Below, one piece after another: positions 1 through 12,277 of a stretch of 64,000 nt of DNA. The stretch covers positions 8,767,527-8,831,526 of the forward strand of contig JAPWDM010000013.1 in the NCBI GenBank assembly GCA_035578155.1, in the 5' to 3' direction. Source of the DNA: Brachynemurus nebulosus. Its lineage: Eukaryota > Arthropoda > Insecta > Neuroptera > Myrmeleontidae. Every line of letters starts with the position of its first letter. The stretch's first letter is position 1. The notes beneath the pieces are model-generated. The model had not been told where the DNA came from, searched no databases, and worked only from the letters and a program-made list of their open reading frames with translations. The position numbers and the translations under genes were made by a program.

Positions 1-489
1 TGCCTACTTCTACCCTCCTCCCCCCAAAACCCGACGGTCAAAATGGTATAACTTTTTATCAAACAGTATGTGGACTGTATAGAACAATTTGGAGTTGGAG
101 TGAAACTGTTACTTTGCATGTTGAGATTTGGGTCTAATTGCACCGTACTAATCTAGATTGACTTTCAATATTCAAAAGTGAAATAAAACACATAAAGAAA
201 TATTAAATTTTAATTGAGCTTACAACGTAACTATAATTAAATATAATAAATCTAACGTAATAACTTGAAAGACAAAGATATGAATATTGACTTTTCTTAC
301 AAAGAATATATTTTAATATTAAAACGGAAATGGTAATAGTTCTGTACAGTATGCCAATACGCAAATATTACCATGACACCAAGACATGTAATTCAATAAG
401 TAAATAACTGAAATCAAACACTTTAGTGTAAACAGTATCAATAATTGTATATATTGACACAACAAGACGAATTTTGATAGGGTGAATGC
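1..489. other. No gene seen
   Basis: AT-rich sequence with no convincing coding frame, RNA or repeat boundary. Confidence 0.6.
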
Positions 490-1035
490 GGGAGAGATGG
501 CGCACATTTGGAAAACACTTTGTAATTCTTGCATTTAATTGATTTGAAATTTGGTACACAATAAATGTAAACATTGTTCTTTAAAATTATTTTGTAAATA
601 AAAAATTCATAATTAACATTTTTCTAGAGCCTGCATAGGTGTGGGAGAGATGCCGCATCAAAGAAAGTGAGACGCCGCATAGTTTATATGAAAAAATGTA
701 CATTTTACACACATCTCCATACATGATGCATGCCATATGTAACCATTTTTGGCACTTTATACATCTTAACCAGTCAACTTTTTTTTGTTTCTGAGTACCT
801 TTCAAAACATTCAAGACACAGGCAATCATCATTATTTTCGTTATTTCCACTAATATGAGAGCTCTTCCTGATCCATTAATGGATCTTTTATATTTACGTG
901 GCATAATTTACAATCCAAAAAAGAAATTGAATAATTAAGTTATATAAGTCTATGTTTTTAACATGTAATATGATGCGGCATCTATACCAACTTTAAATGC
1001 GGCATCTCTCCTTTTTGTTGGGATAGATGCCGCAT
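490..1035 (-). mobile_element. DNA-transposon 3' end with GCGGCATCTCTCC repeats, copy 1
   Basis: This block matches 30605-31120 over most of its length. Short copies of a word like GCGGCATCTCTCC occur in both orientations, near 492, 643, 668, 972, 998 and 1027, and look like subterminal transposase-binding repeats. Between them on the minus strand lies the transposase C-terminal relic described separately. Confidence 0.65.
700..905 (-). pseudogene. Transposase C-terminal zinc-knuckle relic, copy 1
   Basis: On the minus strand, two frames together give DCLCLECFERYSETK, then after a frameshift VDWLRCIKCQKWLHMACIMY. The C-x2-C ... C-x2-C ... H-x2-C pattern is the Cys/His-rich tail found at the C-terminus of several insect DDE transposases (pogo-like and relatives), related to a PHD finger. 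A stop or frameshift separates the two halves, so it is not functional. The exact superfamily cannot be fixed from this tail alone. Confidence 0.55.
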
Positions 1036-2170
1036 GTTGCTATAGCAAGCATAGTGCGAATTTCAAACCTAAAATTTTATACAGTACCTTCAAAGTATAC
1101 CTAAATGAATAACAAAACTCATTTTCATTAAAACAATGAAACCTCCCCTTAAGTCGTTAATTGGGTAAAAGATAATTTAATTGTAGGGCGTTGATTCCAT
1201 CTTGTCCTGACACCTATTCCGTCTACATACTGTCTGCGTTAACTAATTTCCAACCAATTTTCGTAAAGTAACAATATCACTATTGTAAATCTTATTCAGA
1301 CATTATTTTTGATTATTTTCTATTCACCCATATATTAAAATCAACCTCTAGCAAACACCTCGATAACACCCAATCGACACAAACCAGAAAATATTTGTCT
1401 TTTGCCGTGCCTTGTGCCATACATGTATTTTATTCATTCAGAAAATTCATATCAATGTCACAAAGATTGCCGATAACACTTTATCTTTGTATTTTCCATT
1501 TCGTTATAATATTCCGGATGGCAGAGCACTACAATCCGGTGCATCCACTAACATAATAGGGTGATGTTTACCCTCAAACCCACTGCGCGCCCCCCCTTCC
1601 CCCAACGAATGGACTTGTACACTACACAGAACGAGATCGACCTTTTTTTCATTTAGATTCCTTTTTGTTGTTGTTGAATCTGTGTGAAACTATGTTACTT
1701 TTGTGACAATTGTAACAATTCATGTCGACCGTTGCTAATATTATAGTAAAAGTTACGACTTCTAACACTATTCGAGTAACATATATATGTTTGTGATATG
1801 TATTGCTTTGGCGACGGGTGATGATGTGATGGATATGGGATCGATTTATTAAGAATATTTTTCAGTTGACGAGTGTAAGAATATATTATCATATACCTAT
1901 GTATAGTGAAAAGAACGACAACTGGAAATGACTTTATGTTTTTGACAAACTCGTAATATAGCTATCTCTCACAAGATCTACTATCTAATATATTGAAAAA
2001 GTATAGTAGAAATTATAATAACTTTTAAATGTGACAAAATTTTATTCTTGAAATGAGTCATTTTCAGTTCTAAAAAATAAGACCATAGCTTCTTTCTTAT
2101 TGTATAGACATCAACTAATCGACACCAAATATGGACAGTTCAGAAGTCAAAACGACTAAATCCATAAAAT
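1036..2170. other. No gene seen
   Basis: AT-rich DNA with a C-rich patch near 1590-1605. No coding frame or structured repeat that I can support. Confidence 0.5.
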
Positions 2171-2318
2171 AATAAAATACCCCTGTCGCAGCATCTGCAT
2201 AACATAGAGAATTTCCAAATATACCCATTTCAAATAGTTTAGCCTTCTAACAGTGAACCAATTTTCAAAATCAGTTCAGTAGTTAATTGTCGGCGCTTTT
2301 GGGTCCTCAGGACCCTAA

Positions 2319-2372
2319 CGGATCTCATATAATGTACGGATTTCATATAATGTAACGGATCTCATATGTTAT
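2319..2372 (+). repeat. Three short tandem copies of ACGGATCTCATATAATGT
   Basis: Three imperfect direct copies of an 18-19 base unit beginning ACGGAT(C/T)TCATAT inside the family A copy. Confidence 0.7.
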
Positions 2373-2692
2373 TACATTACATAACTACAGTTTTCGATTT
2401 TTTTTCTAGGTATGCAAATATATATAAATTATATTTTCTCTCTAAAGGAGGACATCATACAGAAATTTCCTTTCCATAACGTACTCTTAAAAATTCTAGC
2501 TAATTTTGATGAGACTAAGCTATTGTTATTATAACATATACATACGTATTAAATAACTAACTATATAGCACTTGTTTTATCTAGAAAAGAATTGCTTAAA
2601 ATCCGGTAGTCAATCCGGATTCCAACTTGCACACCAAATTTCATAAGCATTAAACGTTTCGTTCGAGAGTTATCGTGCACACACATAAATAC

Positions 2693-2787
<95 letters not shown>
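2693..2787. repeat. (TA)n microsatellite
   Basis: About 95 bases of almost pure TA repeat, broken once by a C near 2704. Likely unstable and a source of length polymorphism. Confidence 0.97.
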
Positions 2788-2790
<3 letters not shown>

Positions 2791-2915
2791 TTTAGTGAAG
2801 TAGATTTTTGGGTTCTAGAGGCTCCAAAACAAATTTCTACCATAGTTCCGGTCTTAGGTCTTACCATAAGAGCTGCTGTAATAGCTGAATTTCCAGAATG
2901 GAAATTCGCTAAAAA

Positions 2916-3690
2916 GAGAAAATCGGTACTTTTCTAATTCGCTAATTGTTCGTAAAATTGTTTGCTAAAAAGTGTATCTTACCATTGCAATTAAAATTTA
3001 CGATAATCCGTAAGCTTATAAAAAATTGATTTATTGTCGGAAGGCATTAAAAAGTTAAAAAATATGACGATACTGGGTCAAAACGCGACCGCTGAGCCTA
3101 ATGACCGTTAAGATATCAGATTTTCTCATCCTACGCACGTTTTTGGCAATTGTGTGCCATTTTAAGAAAAACTCCACACAAATAAGGTTTTTATTTCCGT
3201 AAGAAACAACTTTCAAACATATACATGACCTTATTTTCACTTCAAACAACAAATTAAATATAATCGACACCAATCGATACACTATCACTCATCACAAATA
3301 GTTGAAGAAAGATGTTTTGACGATTCTGTTTTTGACTTGTGTGACTTGTAGGATGGTATATAGTGTGGCACAATGGATTCTGGTATGGATGGAATGGGTG
3401 GTACACTTCTCCAGTGTTGGCTGGTGCCATCTACCTAATATCACATATATCATATGCGCCCACCACTATACAATTTTGTCGTGTTAACATGATAAATGGT
3501 GTGTGTTATTTCATTAAGGAAGGCGTTCTTCATTCTATTTGTTGGTGTGTTCAACTAGAAAATATTATTATTATTTTCTTCGAAAATATCAGCGCATACA
3601 TATAATGGCATATACCGTGACATACGTAATTGTGTCACGAGCGATTTTGTGTGCGTAATGACTTTCTATCGAAACATTCATATGGTTGGG
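2916..3690. other. No gene seen
   Basis: Unique-looking AT-rich DNA. The open frames here have low-complexity or atypical composition and no family resemblance. Confidence 0.5.
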
Positions 3691-3698
3691 CCACGAGC

Positions 3699-4691
3699 CA
3701 GTGGCGGATCCAGAGGGGGGGTCATAGGAGTCATGACCCCCCCTGAGCTGAAAATATTTGCTATATATTCTTACGATTACGCTAAAAGATTCAAACAAAT
3801 AAAAATTATCAAATAAATTTTCAAATTCCAAACAAAGAAATCTAGTGGTTAATATTTTTAAACAGTATAATTTTAACTTGTAATTTTAAAATGTAATGTA
3901 CACACGTAGAAAATATTATAATTATTGTACATTAAAAGTCCTTGCATCTAGCTCAGTGGTTCTCAAAGTGGTCTATATTAGCCCCCAGGGGTCGATTATA
4001 AGCTGCAAGGGGTCCATGTTGGCCAAAATAATTGGGGTTCGGTAAGATGTAAATGGGGATTTATAGCGACAGAGTATACGTACACCGAAGCAGGTTTTGG
4101 CTTGGTTGTTCTAAAATGTAAAATGGAGAAATTCGTGACCTTTTTTTTTTGGTTGTCACCTGCATTGACCAAAAAAAAGGTCATCGGCACCTCATTTTGG
4201 ACAAATTATATTTTCGAAGTTGTTGCTGAATTTATGAATTTGTACAGGGGGTGTATCTAAAATCGAAAACCATGGCAAAGGATAGGGATCGACGACACCA
4301 AGAAGTTTGGGAATCACTAATCTAGCTTTTGAAAATAGGAGAAAATAACATATTTTTTCTTAAATGACCATTTATCAAATAACCAGTATAGATGCTGCAC
4401 ATGTGTTAAACAATCTTTAACTTATCAAAAAAGAAATTAGAAATTCATGAAGTTTTGAGCACTGTTTGTTAAATTTGCAATAGCGAACAAAGTTTGACTC
4501 CCCTTCTTCCCTAAATTGCAGGCTGGACTCGCCCATAATTTGTAATATAGAATTTACCTATAAGCTTCACATAAAAAAAATTCTGTGCAGATTTGGACAC
4601 ACTTTGTTATAGGTATTTACAATAAGGACTAAAGTGTTAAGTCATAAAAATTTGACCCTCCCCCCTGAGCTGAAGGCTGGATCCGCCCCTG
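3699..4691. mobile_element. Non-autonomous hAT element with 8-bp TSD
   Basis: Ends CAGTGGCGGATCC (left) and GGATCCGCCCCTG (right) are terminal inverted repeats of hAT type. The 8-base duplication CCACGAGC lies directly outside both (3691-3698 and 4692-4699). The element is 993 bases, has no transposase frame, and carries a second hAT element inside it. Confidence 0.9.
3954..4319. mobile_element. hAT MITE nested inside the larger hAT element
   Basis: Left end CAGTGGTTCTCAAAGT and right end complement TAGTGATTCCCAAACT form the inverted repeats. The 8-base duplication ATCTAGCT flanks both ends (3946-3953 and 4320-4327). At 366 bases with no coding capacity it is a MITE, and it inserted after its host element. 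Confidence 0.88.
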
Positions 4692-4753
4692 CCACGAGCG
4701 TTGAAACGGTTATATTTAGTTTAAAATTAAGTTTAAATGTATTTAAAGTTTAA

Positions 4754-5809
4754 CCTCTTATTGCATGAATTATGAAGGAGGTGAAGAAAAAAATTTTTTT
4801 ACTGAAAATGTCTTTCACTTCTTTTATTTTAGTAGTCAAATTAAGAAAAAAAATTAAGTTTTATTGTTAAGAAATTACTTAACGAAGCCATATATCGCTT
4901 CATATGCATTCTAGTATTATAATTATAATCGATATATGACTTCGTATGCGTTAAATAAGAAATACAATTATATTTTATGAAAATATGTATGGCAATGTAA
5001 TGGCAATTTTATTTGCCATTGTAACATAAATAAACTTGACACTTTCCACATTTGGCGAATGAACGGAATTTTGAGCAGTTTTGACATAATTGTCAATTTA
5101 GTTTTGTCCATTCGAGGAAATGGTCACCTTATCTGATCGTACAGACTTCAAAGGGAGGTCTTGATGCCTAGCTGGAGTTTCTCAATGAGTATAGGTGAGC
5201 CAGGCAAGCTAGATGGAGTACCTTTTCGGCTTGTTGCAGTACGTTTTCTGGCCACCGAAGTGGATGGACTGCCTTGGCTGGTGGGAGTACTGGGGAATCA
5301 GAAGCAAAATCATCGTCACTCACGAAGTCATCACCAGAAATAGAATTGACATGCTGGGATGTACCATAACAGCGATACGAAGCCATATATGCCCAATAAT
5401 AATTTGGCTTAAACGCATACGAAGCCAAATATGGCAACTTCAAAATAAGCCCCAAAAAATCGAAGAAAACAAGAAAACACAAACGAATCACAACTATTCC
5501 AGGTTTTTGAATATATAAAGAACTGTGTTCTGAAAATTTTTGATTTTAGTACTTACCGTTTTATTGTTTAGTTTTCACAAATAAAATTAGCACCAATTAA
5601 TTTCACTGTAACGGTCGGACACTCTGAACATAACTTCAAACAATTTGACAACCCGTACTTACCAAAGACAACAAAAATTACGTTCCGTTACTCGAAGAAG
5701 TATAAAGTTAGGGTTTAACATTAGTTTCAAAAAAAAAAAAAAATTTAATATGTTGAAAAAAAAACCAGTAAAACTTAGAATCCATATATGGCTTTGTATG
5801 CGATAAGGG
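4754..5809. mobile_element. piggyBac-like element flanked by TTAA
   Basis: TTAA lies at 4750-4753 and 5810-5813. Directly inside, CCTCTTATTGCAT and the reverse complement of CCCCTTATCGCAT form inverted repeats. Words such as GAAGCCATATATGGC recur near both ends in both orientations, as subterminal repeats. TTAA duplication is the piggyBac signature, but other TTAA-targeting elements exist, so the class is tentative. Confidence 0.65.
5168..5491 (-). pseudogene. Possible N-terminal transposase remnant in the TTAA element
   Basis: A 107-codon frame holds an acidic run (SGDDFVSDDDFASDSP) of the kind often seen at the N-terminus of piggyBac-family transposases. An internal Met at MASYRCYG could be the original start. 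The catalytic domain is absent. I cannot align it to a named protein, and its position inside a TTAA element is the main argument. Confidence 0.3.
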
Positions 5810-6199
5810 GTTAAAGCTAGATTTTCAAAATTTTAAATATCAAAATTTTTGGCGAGGTAAGATGAAATTTTACGGTACGGAAGAATACAAAAGAAAAATG
5901 TGTTTGTTTGCTTAAACGTCATCGTTTCAGTGAAAAAAAACTGGTATAGGGTGTCGCAAAACTTTTGGACAGATACCTACCGTGTACTCTAGACGTTAAA
6001 ATAAGTTGATTGGACCCAACTTACCTATATACCAAAATGTACCGTTTACCCGTGAGAGGAGTCCCAAGTTTACTTAAAAAAAAATTGACTTTTTATAAAA
6101 TTTGACACCCGGGCACTTTAACTGATCTCACTACTTTTAGTAACCGAACAAACCCAGAGTGACGTAAAAAAGCGTTAAAGCCACCATCATCCTCTAATA

Positions 6200-6990
6200 C
6201 AGGGGTCGGCAACCTTTTTTGGATGGCGGGCCATTTTTAAAAAAAAATAATTTTTAGCGGGCCGCACATTCAAATATTTTGCAATGTAGTATGTGGCTTC
6301 AGTAGATTTTTTAACGAATTTTCGAATCGAAAATTCACCTATTAGAGTTACTGTCTTGATGCTACTTGAGCCCGGGACTATGATAGAAATAATTTATTTT
6401 GAAGTCTCTAGAAACCAAAAATGACATTCACTAAAATTTATATAACTCTCAAACGAAAAATCTTGTTTTTACGAAATTTGGTAAAAATATTGGAAATCAA
6501 AAAAGTCAGACACGTCCGATGCCCGGAATACATTTTTAGGTATTTTTACAAAAAGTAAGTATGGCATGAGTACAAAAAGTAAGTTTTTTGCCCAAATTTC
6601 CTCAAGTTTATGCCGTATTTTCTTACACCGTTGGAAAGAGGAGAAAATAGTCATATAAAAAGGATCTTTGAACAATAATTCTATGTCAAGTAGTTCCAAG
6701 AAAAACTAATTTTTGTAAACGGAAATTCGCTATATTATGCAGGATACTGCGACAGGGGTATTTTCTTTTTTTTAACACAAATTAATATTTAAATATTATT
6801 AAAAATCAACATGGGGAATAATTTTTAGTAATAGTTTTATTTACATGTTATAAAACATCGGAGAACAAAAAAAAATATAAAGTATATATGTATGCTCAAC
6901 TCTGCATAGGCAGAGCAAATTGTTCGAAAAGTTGTAGTGCTTGGCGGGCCGAATGAAAGCTTGTAACGGGCCGCAGGTTGCCGACCCCTG
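6200..6990. mobile_element. Non-autonomous hAT element with 8-bp TSD
   Basis: Ends CAGGGGTCGGCAACCT (left) and AGGTTGCCGACCCCTG (right) are perfect inverted repeats. The 8-base duplication CTCTAATA lies at 6192-6199 and 6991-6998. The word GCGGGCC occurs near both ends. The body includes a repeat family A copy (about 6350-6770), either captured or inserted. No transposase frame. Confidence 0.9.
6350..6770 (+). repeat. Repeat family A copy inside a hAT element
   Basis: Shares GGGACTATGATAGAAAT, a middle AGTCAGACACGTCCGATG, and an end GATACTGCGACAGGGGTATT with the other copies. It is truncated at its 5' side. Confidence 0.6.
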
Positions 6991-6998
6991 CTCTAATA

Positions 6999-7990
6999 AA
7001 TTTGCTTAGAATTTTCAAAAAGTGCAAGACTTTTTCATTATCTTCATTTTTTGGCTCTTGTAAAAACTCCGTATTTCGCATAGTTTTGGAAGAAAAAAAA
7101 TGTCTACTCAGACAGTGATAACTGATATTGTGTGAGCTAATTTAATTTAATTAAAAAATTTAGTTAACCGTGGAAACGAAAAAAAAACTTTTGCTGGCAA
7201 TATTTTCTCCAAGAATTTTTTTCAGAGTTCACCACGATAAACCACAAAACGACTTTTGGTCGATCTCGTATTCTAGTTTACAAATTGAAAATTAAGGTCC
7301 AGCCTAACAGTAAAATTACATCCAAAAAAATAAGCCAACTCTTCTAAACAAATTTGGCCATTTTTATAGGGAAAATGAAAATTTGGCACTCATATTGTCT
7401 AATTTCATCAGCACATCTGATTCATATCATTTTTTAGCTATTCATTTAAAAAAGAAAAATTGACCTATGTGACGTCTACATGTATATCAAATTTTTCTAA
7501 TGGGACCAAAAGCCGTAACTTTGATTCTAGAAACATAAAAACTGAAGCTGCTCATAGCTGAATATTTTTGAAGGAATTAATTGTAAGGACAACAGAATAA
7601 TCATACCTATACGGAAATTAAATCACATTTCCCGAACGAATGGCAAAAAAACTAGATCATCGAATAAATTTTTATAATTTATTATTATAATACTCTTTTT
7701 CTCCCTCGTACCTCCCTGCACACTTGGGATGTAAAGTTACTTTTGTCAAAATTTGTATATATTGTCTTGCAGTAATACTTAACTTCAATTGTAAACAACT
7801 TGTAATACATGCCATTGTTTTCTGTGCTGTTTTACGAGCTATTAAACGTAATATTATTTATTGCTTTAATAATGTATGGTAAAATTGATAAATTTTCTAC
7901 ACCGAATTATTTATTAATGGGGTTAAATGGCTTCTAACACTTTACTTAAAAAAATTGACACTAGGAAACTCTTTTATGAAAATCAAACTT
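6999..7990. other. No gene seen
   Basis: AT-rich DNA with scattered A-runs. No supported gene or repeat. Confidence 0.5.
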
Positions 7991-7994
7991 ATTA

Positions 7995-9480
7995 TGTGGA
8001 GTCTATTTTCAAAAAACAATTTCTAAGAAAAAACTGATTTTGAGATTAATATAGAATTGTAAACTTTATTTAGAAAGCCATTATCCTAAACGGAAATATT
8101 TTTCCAAAACTGACTACAAAGTACCTAAAAAGGGCATCAAATTTTAATTTTCAAAAAGAAATATCTAAATAAAAATTTGTTTTCAAAACGCAATTTTTGA
8201 AATTTTATTTTTAAACTGAAATATCTTTAATTTCTTGAATTAAATAATGACCGTTATTTTGAAATTTTTAACGTGCATAAAGGTACCTTAATAAAGAAAA
8301 AATACAACTAGAACGGTAACTCGAACAAAAAATATTACGCTTTAAGCTTTTTAACTCATTTTTTGTTGCACGGTCACAATAGTCTCATGGATAATATGAG
8401 TAGCGTGTTACTACCATTACAGTGTCTGAAAGAAATACCGGAAGCAAATAGAAGAAAGTGCTACAAGCCGAAGGGAAAGAGAAAAATATATAAGTGTAAA
8501 TTACTTTATGCTATTCGATATTTTTATAAAATAAAGCAAATATTTTACTTAGCAAAAAAATCACGTTTATTTTTTAATTTTGACAATTGTTTCAAGCTTA
8601 AAAGCCTATTTTCAAACAAAGTAAGATGACTTTATTTATATGAAGCTAGAAAAAATTTTTAAAATTTAATTTTTACAAACAATTTTTACAAATTTTTACA
8701 AACAATGCAATAAAAAAATTGCATGGGAAAAATATGGAATATTATTCATTTTTATTTTCATTTTAGGCAATGAAGTTTATTACTTTTTTGTAATTTTATT
8801 TTCAAAATGAAATATCATAAAGTTTTATTTTCAAAATGAATTTTCTTTTTTTTGAGAACACATTTTTAAGGGGATTAATTTGAATTAGATTTTTATACTG
8901 ACTGAGGTTCTTCTTTATAGTATCCCAACTTTGTTATTTACTGGTAAAAAATCCGTAAAAATTTTGCTGGCGTTGGATATAGGAAATCCACAGACCAGTG
9001 AACATATTATATTTTATATTATAGAGACATATAATTGAAGCAATCAGTTACGACTAAATTCCGACCTCAATAGTATTCTGTTATGTAGTAATTGATTCGT
9101 ATCTGTAGTTACACTTTCAAATAATTATTGTCAAAATATAATATTGATAATAAAATTTTACTTTTTGGAAAAGAAACTGCAAAATTTTGAAAGAAGAAAA
9201 GTGGTATTCCCTTTATTTTCAAAATACGTACCTATACAAATTATGTCCTGCAATAATTATAGTGGCATTTGCTCAAAAATTGACTTTATATTATTTCATT
9301 AAATTTCACCCGTCTCACCCTTGTTACCTGCTTCAAGAAAAATACCTAGAAACTGGCTTTACTCTTTGTCTAGTAGTATAATCAGTATAATATAATAGTG
9401 TTCATTGGTCTGTGAGGAAATCTCATTTTACTCGAAAATTACATTTTGTTAGAAATTGCTTTTTGAAAATAAGCTCCACA
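7995..9480. mobile_element. Old large inverted-repeat element
   Basis: TGTGGAGTCTATTTTCAAA near 7995 and its diverged reverse complement ending 9480 form inverted ends of roughly 55 bases. The interior repeats ATTTTCAAAATGAAATATC words. A second inverted repeat (8981-9422) sits inside. No transposase was recognised, and the arms are diverged, so it is old. Confidence 0.55.
8981..9422. mobile_element. Nested inverted-repeat element
   Basis: CACAGACCAGTGAACA near 8989 and the reverse complement of CACAGACCAATGAACA near 9400 face each other, followed by matching TATTATATT. It lies inside the larger inverted repeat. Target-site duplication not resolved. Confidence 0.55.
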
Positions 9481-10502
9481 TTTTTCAAAAGACGAAGTAG
9501 GATTCAAAAAGTACGATGAAAAATTTAGGTAAATGGGACACTGATACCCTACTCGACGCTTATTTTATCCCATTTTCCAGGTTGTCTCTTGAAATTAACC
9601 CTCAAAATCAAAATTCAACCTTACATCTATACAATTGGGCCACCAAACTCTAACTCTGTGCTAAATTTCAAATTTTCGCGTAGAATGGTTTCCTGTGATA
9701 GACGGACGGACACCGAAGTGATTCCATACGTGTCCCAATTTACCAATTTTGGTACGAAACACTACGAAACGATGAAAAATTTGGAATGAAATATTTTCTA
9801 GAATAACTATAAAACAGTTATCGCTGGTCAGTTATCTATATAAAGTACCTATAATAATTTAAAAAATATTTACAAAACTTATCATGAATTACCCGGCACA
9901 ACCAATCTTTTATTCATGAATAAATTTATACAAATATTGATTTCAATCTATGTTGTAGATATACCGATCGAGAAGTTTCTTCTTCTTGCATTCTTCACAA
10001 AAATTATATGGACGCTTACATATTCTAGTTCCCGTTATCGACGTTGAAGTCTCCACTGTACAATAAATATTCAGCATTAAAAATGTCATTCGGGAAATTT
10101 ATACCCTTTAAAAAGATGCCATAAATATTTTCAAATACAGCAAAAAAAAAGAAAAAAGAAAAGTTTGAAAAAGGAGAAAATTTTTAATATTTTCTTTCTG
10201 ATTCTATCTCTGTTTGTGTAGTGTAGAATGGTATCGTGTTGTCTCGATCGTTTGGCAAGATATTTAATATAATATTTTTCGTTAAATTTTTTTTTTATTT
10301 TATATTATATTTGTATGCAGATGTACATACATATATTGTATAAACTTATGTAACAATTCTAAAGTTAATTTTCTCGAATGAAAACTTATATAATAATTTC
10401 TTAAGGCATAAATATGGTATCCTGTCGTCGAGGGAACTATGTAAATATGCATACATTCTTACATACAATACATATACAGTAAAAATGTTAGAAATTTTTT
10501 AC
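9481..10502. other. No gene seen
   Basis: AT-rich DNA. A GACGGACGGAC motif near 9700, common in insect repeat tails, is the only notable word. Confidence 0.45.
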
Positions 10503-10755
10503 ATTTTAGCGAATTTCCATTCTGGACATTCAGCTATTACAGCAGCTCCTATGGTAAGACCTAAGTCCGGGACTATGGTAGAAATTTGTTTTGGAGCCAC
10601 TAGAAGCCACTTGAACAAGGTCATGTTCAAGGTCAAATTCGAGGCCATTTTCTAGTTCCTCATTTCTTCCCATGAAACTTTTGTCCAGGTTATTTTTCGT
10701 TAAAGTCAATATTAACTGAGATTTTCAGCTGTTCCGGAACTTTATGAACACTCTG
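10503..10755 (+). repeat. Repeat family A copy, truncated
   Basis: Begins TTAGCGAATTTCCATTCTGG and matches the reverse complement of 2808-2912 closely, then diverges. Confidence 0.7.
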
Positions 10756-11360
10756 TATATTAATTTAATATACCATAGTTATTTCACTTGAAGCATACAA
10801 CAATGTTATGCGACTGCATACCCAACAAAACGGTGATAAGACAACAGAAAAATGGAGTATACTCAATTGAGAGCAAAGTTCAGAAATTCGTACTATAAAA
10901 TGTAAATAGTCCATTTTCATCTGTACGTTCCTGTACTTATCATACTATGCAATGTTACATAGTAGATGCATATAGTTTGATTGCCAAATATGATAATTTG
11001 GTTGCTGCAGCAAATATAGATGTAAATATTTGAGTCCGTTTGAGTTTGTGAGTTTGTTTATTATTATTTTTATGTGCGAATGTAATTTATACGTTTCTTT
11101 TAGCTCATTTTATTCTATATATATAGCTCCTCGCAGTTGGATATTGCAGATATTATTTTCGTACATCATCTATATTGTTACTCGTAGCTCAGTATGAATA
11201 TGAGAGAATGTCCAGTTTAAATAAATTTTATAATTTATTCGTATTGGAGACAATGCATGAATGAGTTTCATTATACAAATTATTTTTAATAAACGTATTA
11301 GAAAATTTGTTGTAATGAAAATGATTTTAAATTTAGTTTACAACAACAAAAACTTGAATC
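10756..11360. other. No gene seen
   Basis: AT-rich unique-looking sequence without a supported coding frame. Confidence 0.5.
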
Positions 11361-11362
11361 TA

Positions 11363-11569
11363 CACGGAGAGAAAATTCCTATAAAAGTTACTGTGCTCAT
11401 ACTACAATCGACGTATGACAGGCGAACATATCCAATTATTGTACGGTAAAATTATAAAAATTACAATATAATTTTTATAATTTTACCGTACAAAAATTGG
11501 ATATGTTCACCTGTTACACGTCGATTGTAGTATGAGCACAATAATTTTTATAGGAATTTTCTCTCCGTG
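11363..11569. mobile_element. 207-bp hairpin MITE with TA target site
   Basis: The whole element is an almost perfect inverted repeat, starting CACGGAGAGAAAATTCCTAT and ending with its reverse complement, with a very short loop. TA flanks both ends (11361-11362, 11570-11571), the Tc1/mariner-type target. The near identity of the arms suggests a recent insertion or conversion between arms. Confidence 0.88.
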
Positions 11570-11823
11570 TACTTTTTCGTAGTCAAAAGAACTATACATT
11601 ATGTATGCTGTATTTTCTTGTTTGCTTTGGATATTTTGTAAACGCTACAATTAAGATACTAGTAACACAGAAGAAATAATATTTTAGGAAACTTTTTTGA
11701 ATGATCTAAGCCTCTGCAAGCCTCTTCAGTCTACAAAATGTGTATACTGTATACAAAATAGGAATTCAAAAATGCCGAAAATTTCTTAAAACTTACCGAA
11801 CGTTACACAATTTTATGTATATA

Positions 11824-12277
11824 CTGTGTGAGTTTTTCGAGAGTTGCCATTTTTATTACAGCCAAACCGTTGATTTAATCGAAAAATTGTTCAAATAAGA
11901 GTTGTAGATATCGACGGGGGCAACCGATTTCTATAGTCGGGAGCTTTATAGCTCTTATGGTTTTCGAACTATGATACAAACTTATAGATTTTTAAATGAG
12001 ACCATATATTAACTTTTCGATAAAACTGATCTAATGCATTAATTAACAACAGAAATGAGCAAAAAAAAATTTTTTACTCAAGTTTTTTTTTTAAATTTTT
12101 TTTTAATTTATCAGTTAGACGGTAAAAATATGCATATGTACTTGGGGCTACTTCACCCGATAGTGTTTTTCTTGATTACATTTTCATTACATCCCAGAAA
12201 AGAACCTTTTCCAGTATCATTTCTGTCATAAAAGGTTGGTTGTTATAGAAATGGCAACTCTCAAAAAACTCACATGG
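11824..12277. mobile_element. TA-flanked MITE, long copy
   Basis: Terminal inverted repeats of about 40 bases, CTGTGTGAGTTTTTCGAGAG and complement of CCATGTGAGTTTTTTGAGAG, are flanked by TA. The related element at 44610-44882 lies in the opposite orientation. The present copy carries extra internal sequence (about 12000-12170). Confidence 0.85.

Larger units (their letters stand above)
2171..2915 (-). repeat. Interspersed repeat family A, longest copy here
   Basis: On the minus strand it begins near 2915 with TAGCGAATTTCCATTCTGG and ends near 2171 with GCGACAGGGGTATTTT. Related copies lie at about 6350-6770, 10503-10755, 41846-41882 and 44515-45560. No coding capacity or terminal inverted repeat was recognised. 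It contains the (TA)n tract and a small tandem repeat. A Helitron-like or other non-autonomous element is possible, but the class is unknown. Confidence 0.65.

Noticed and set aside
2670..2867. Minus-strand frame containing an isoleucine/tyrosine repeat
   Set aside because: It is the translated (TA)n microsatellite.
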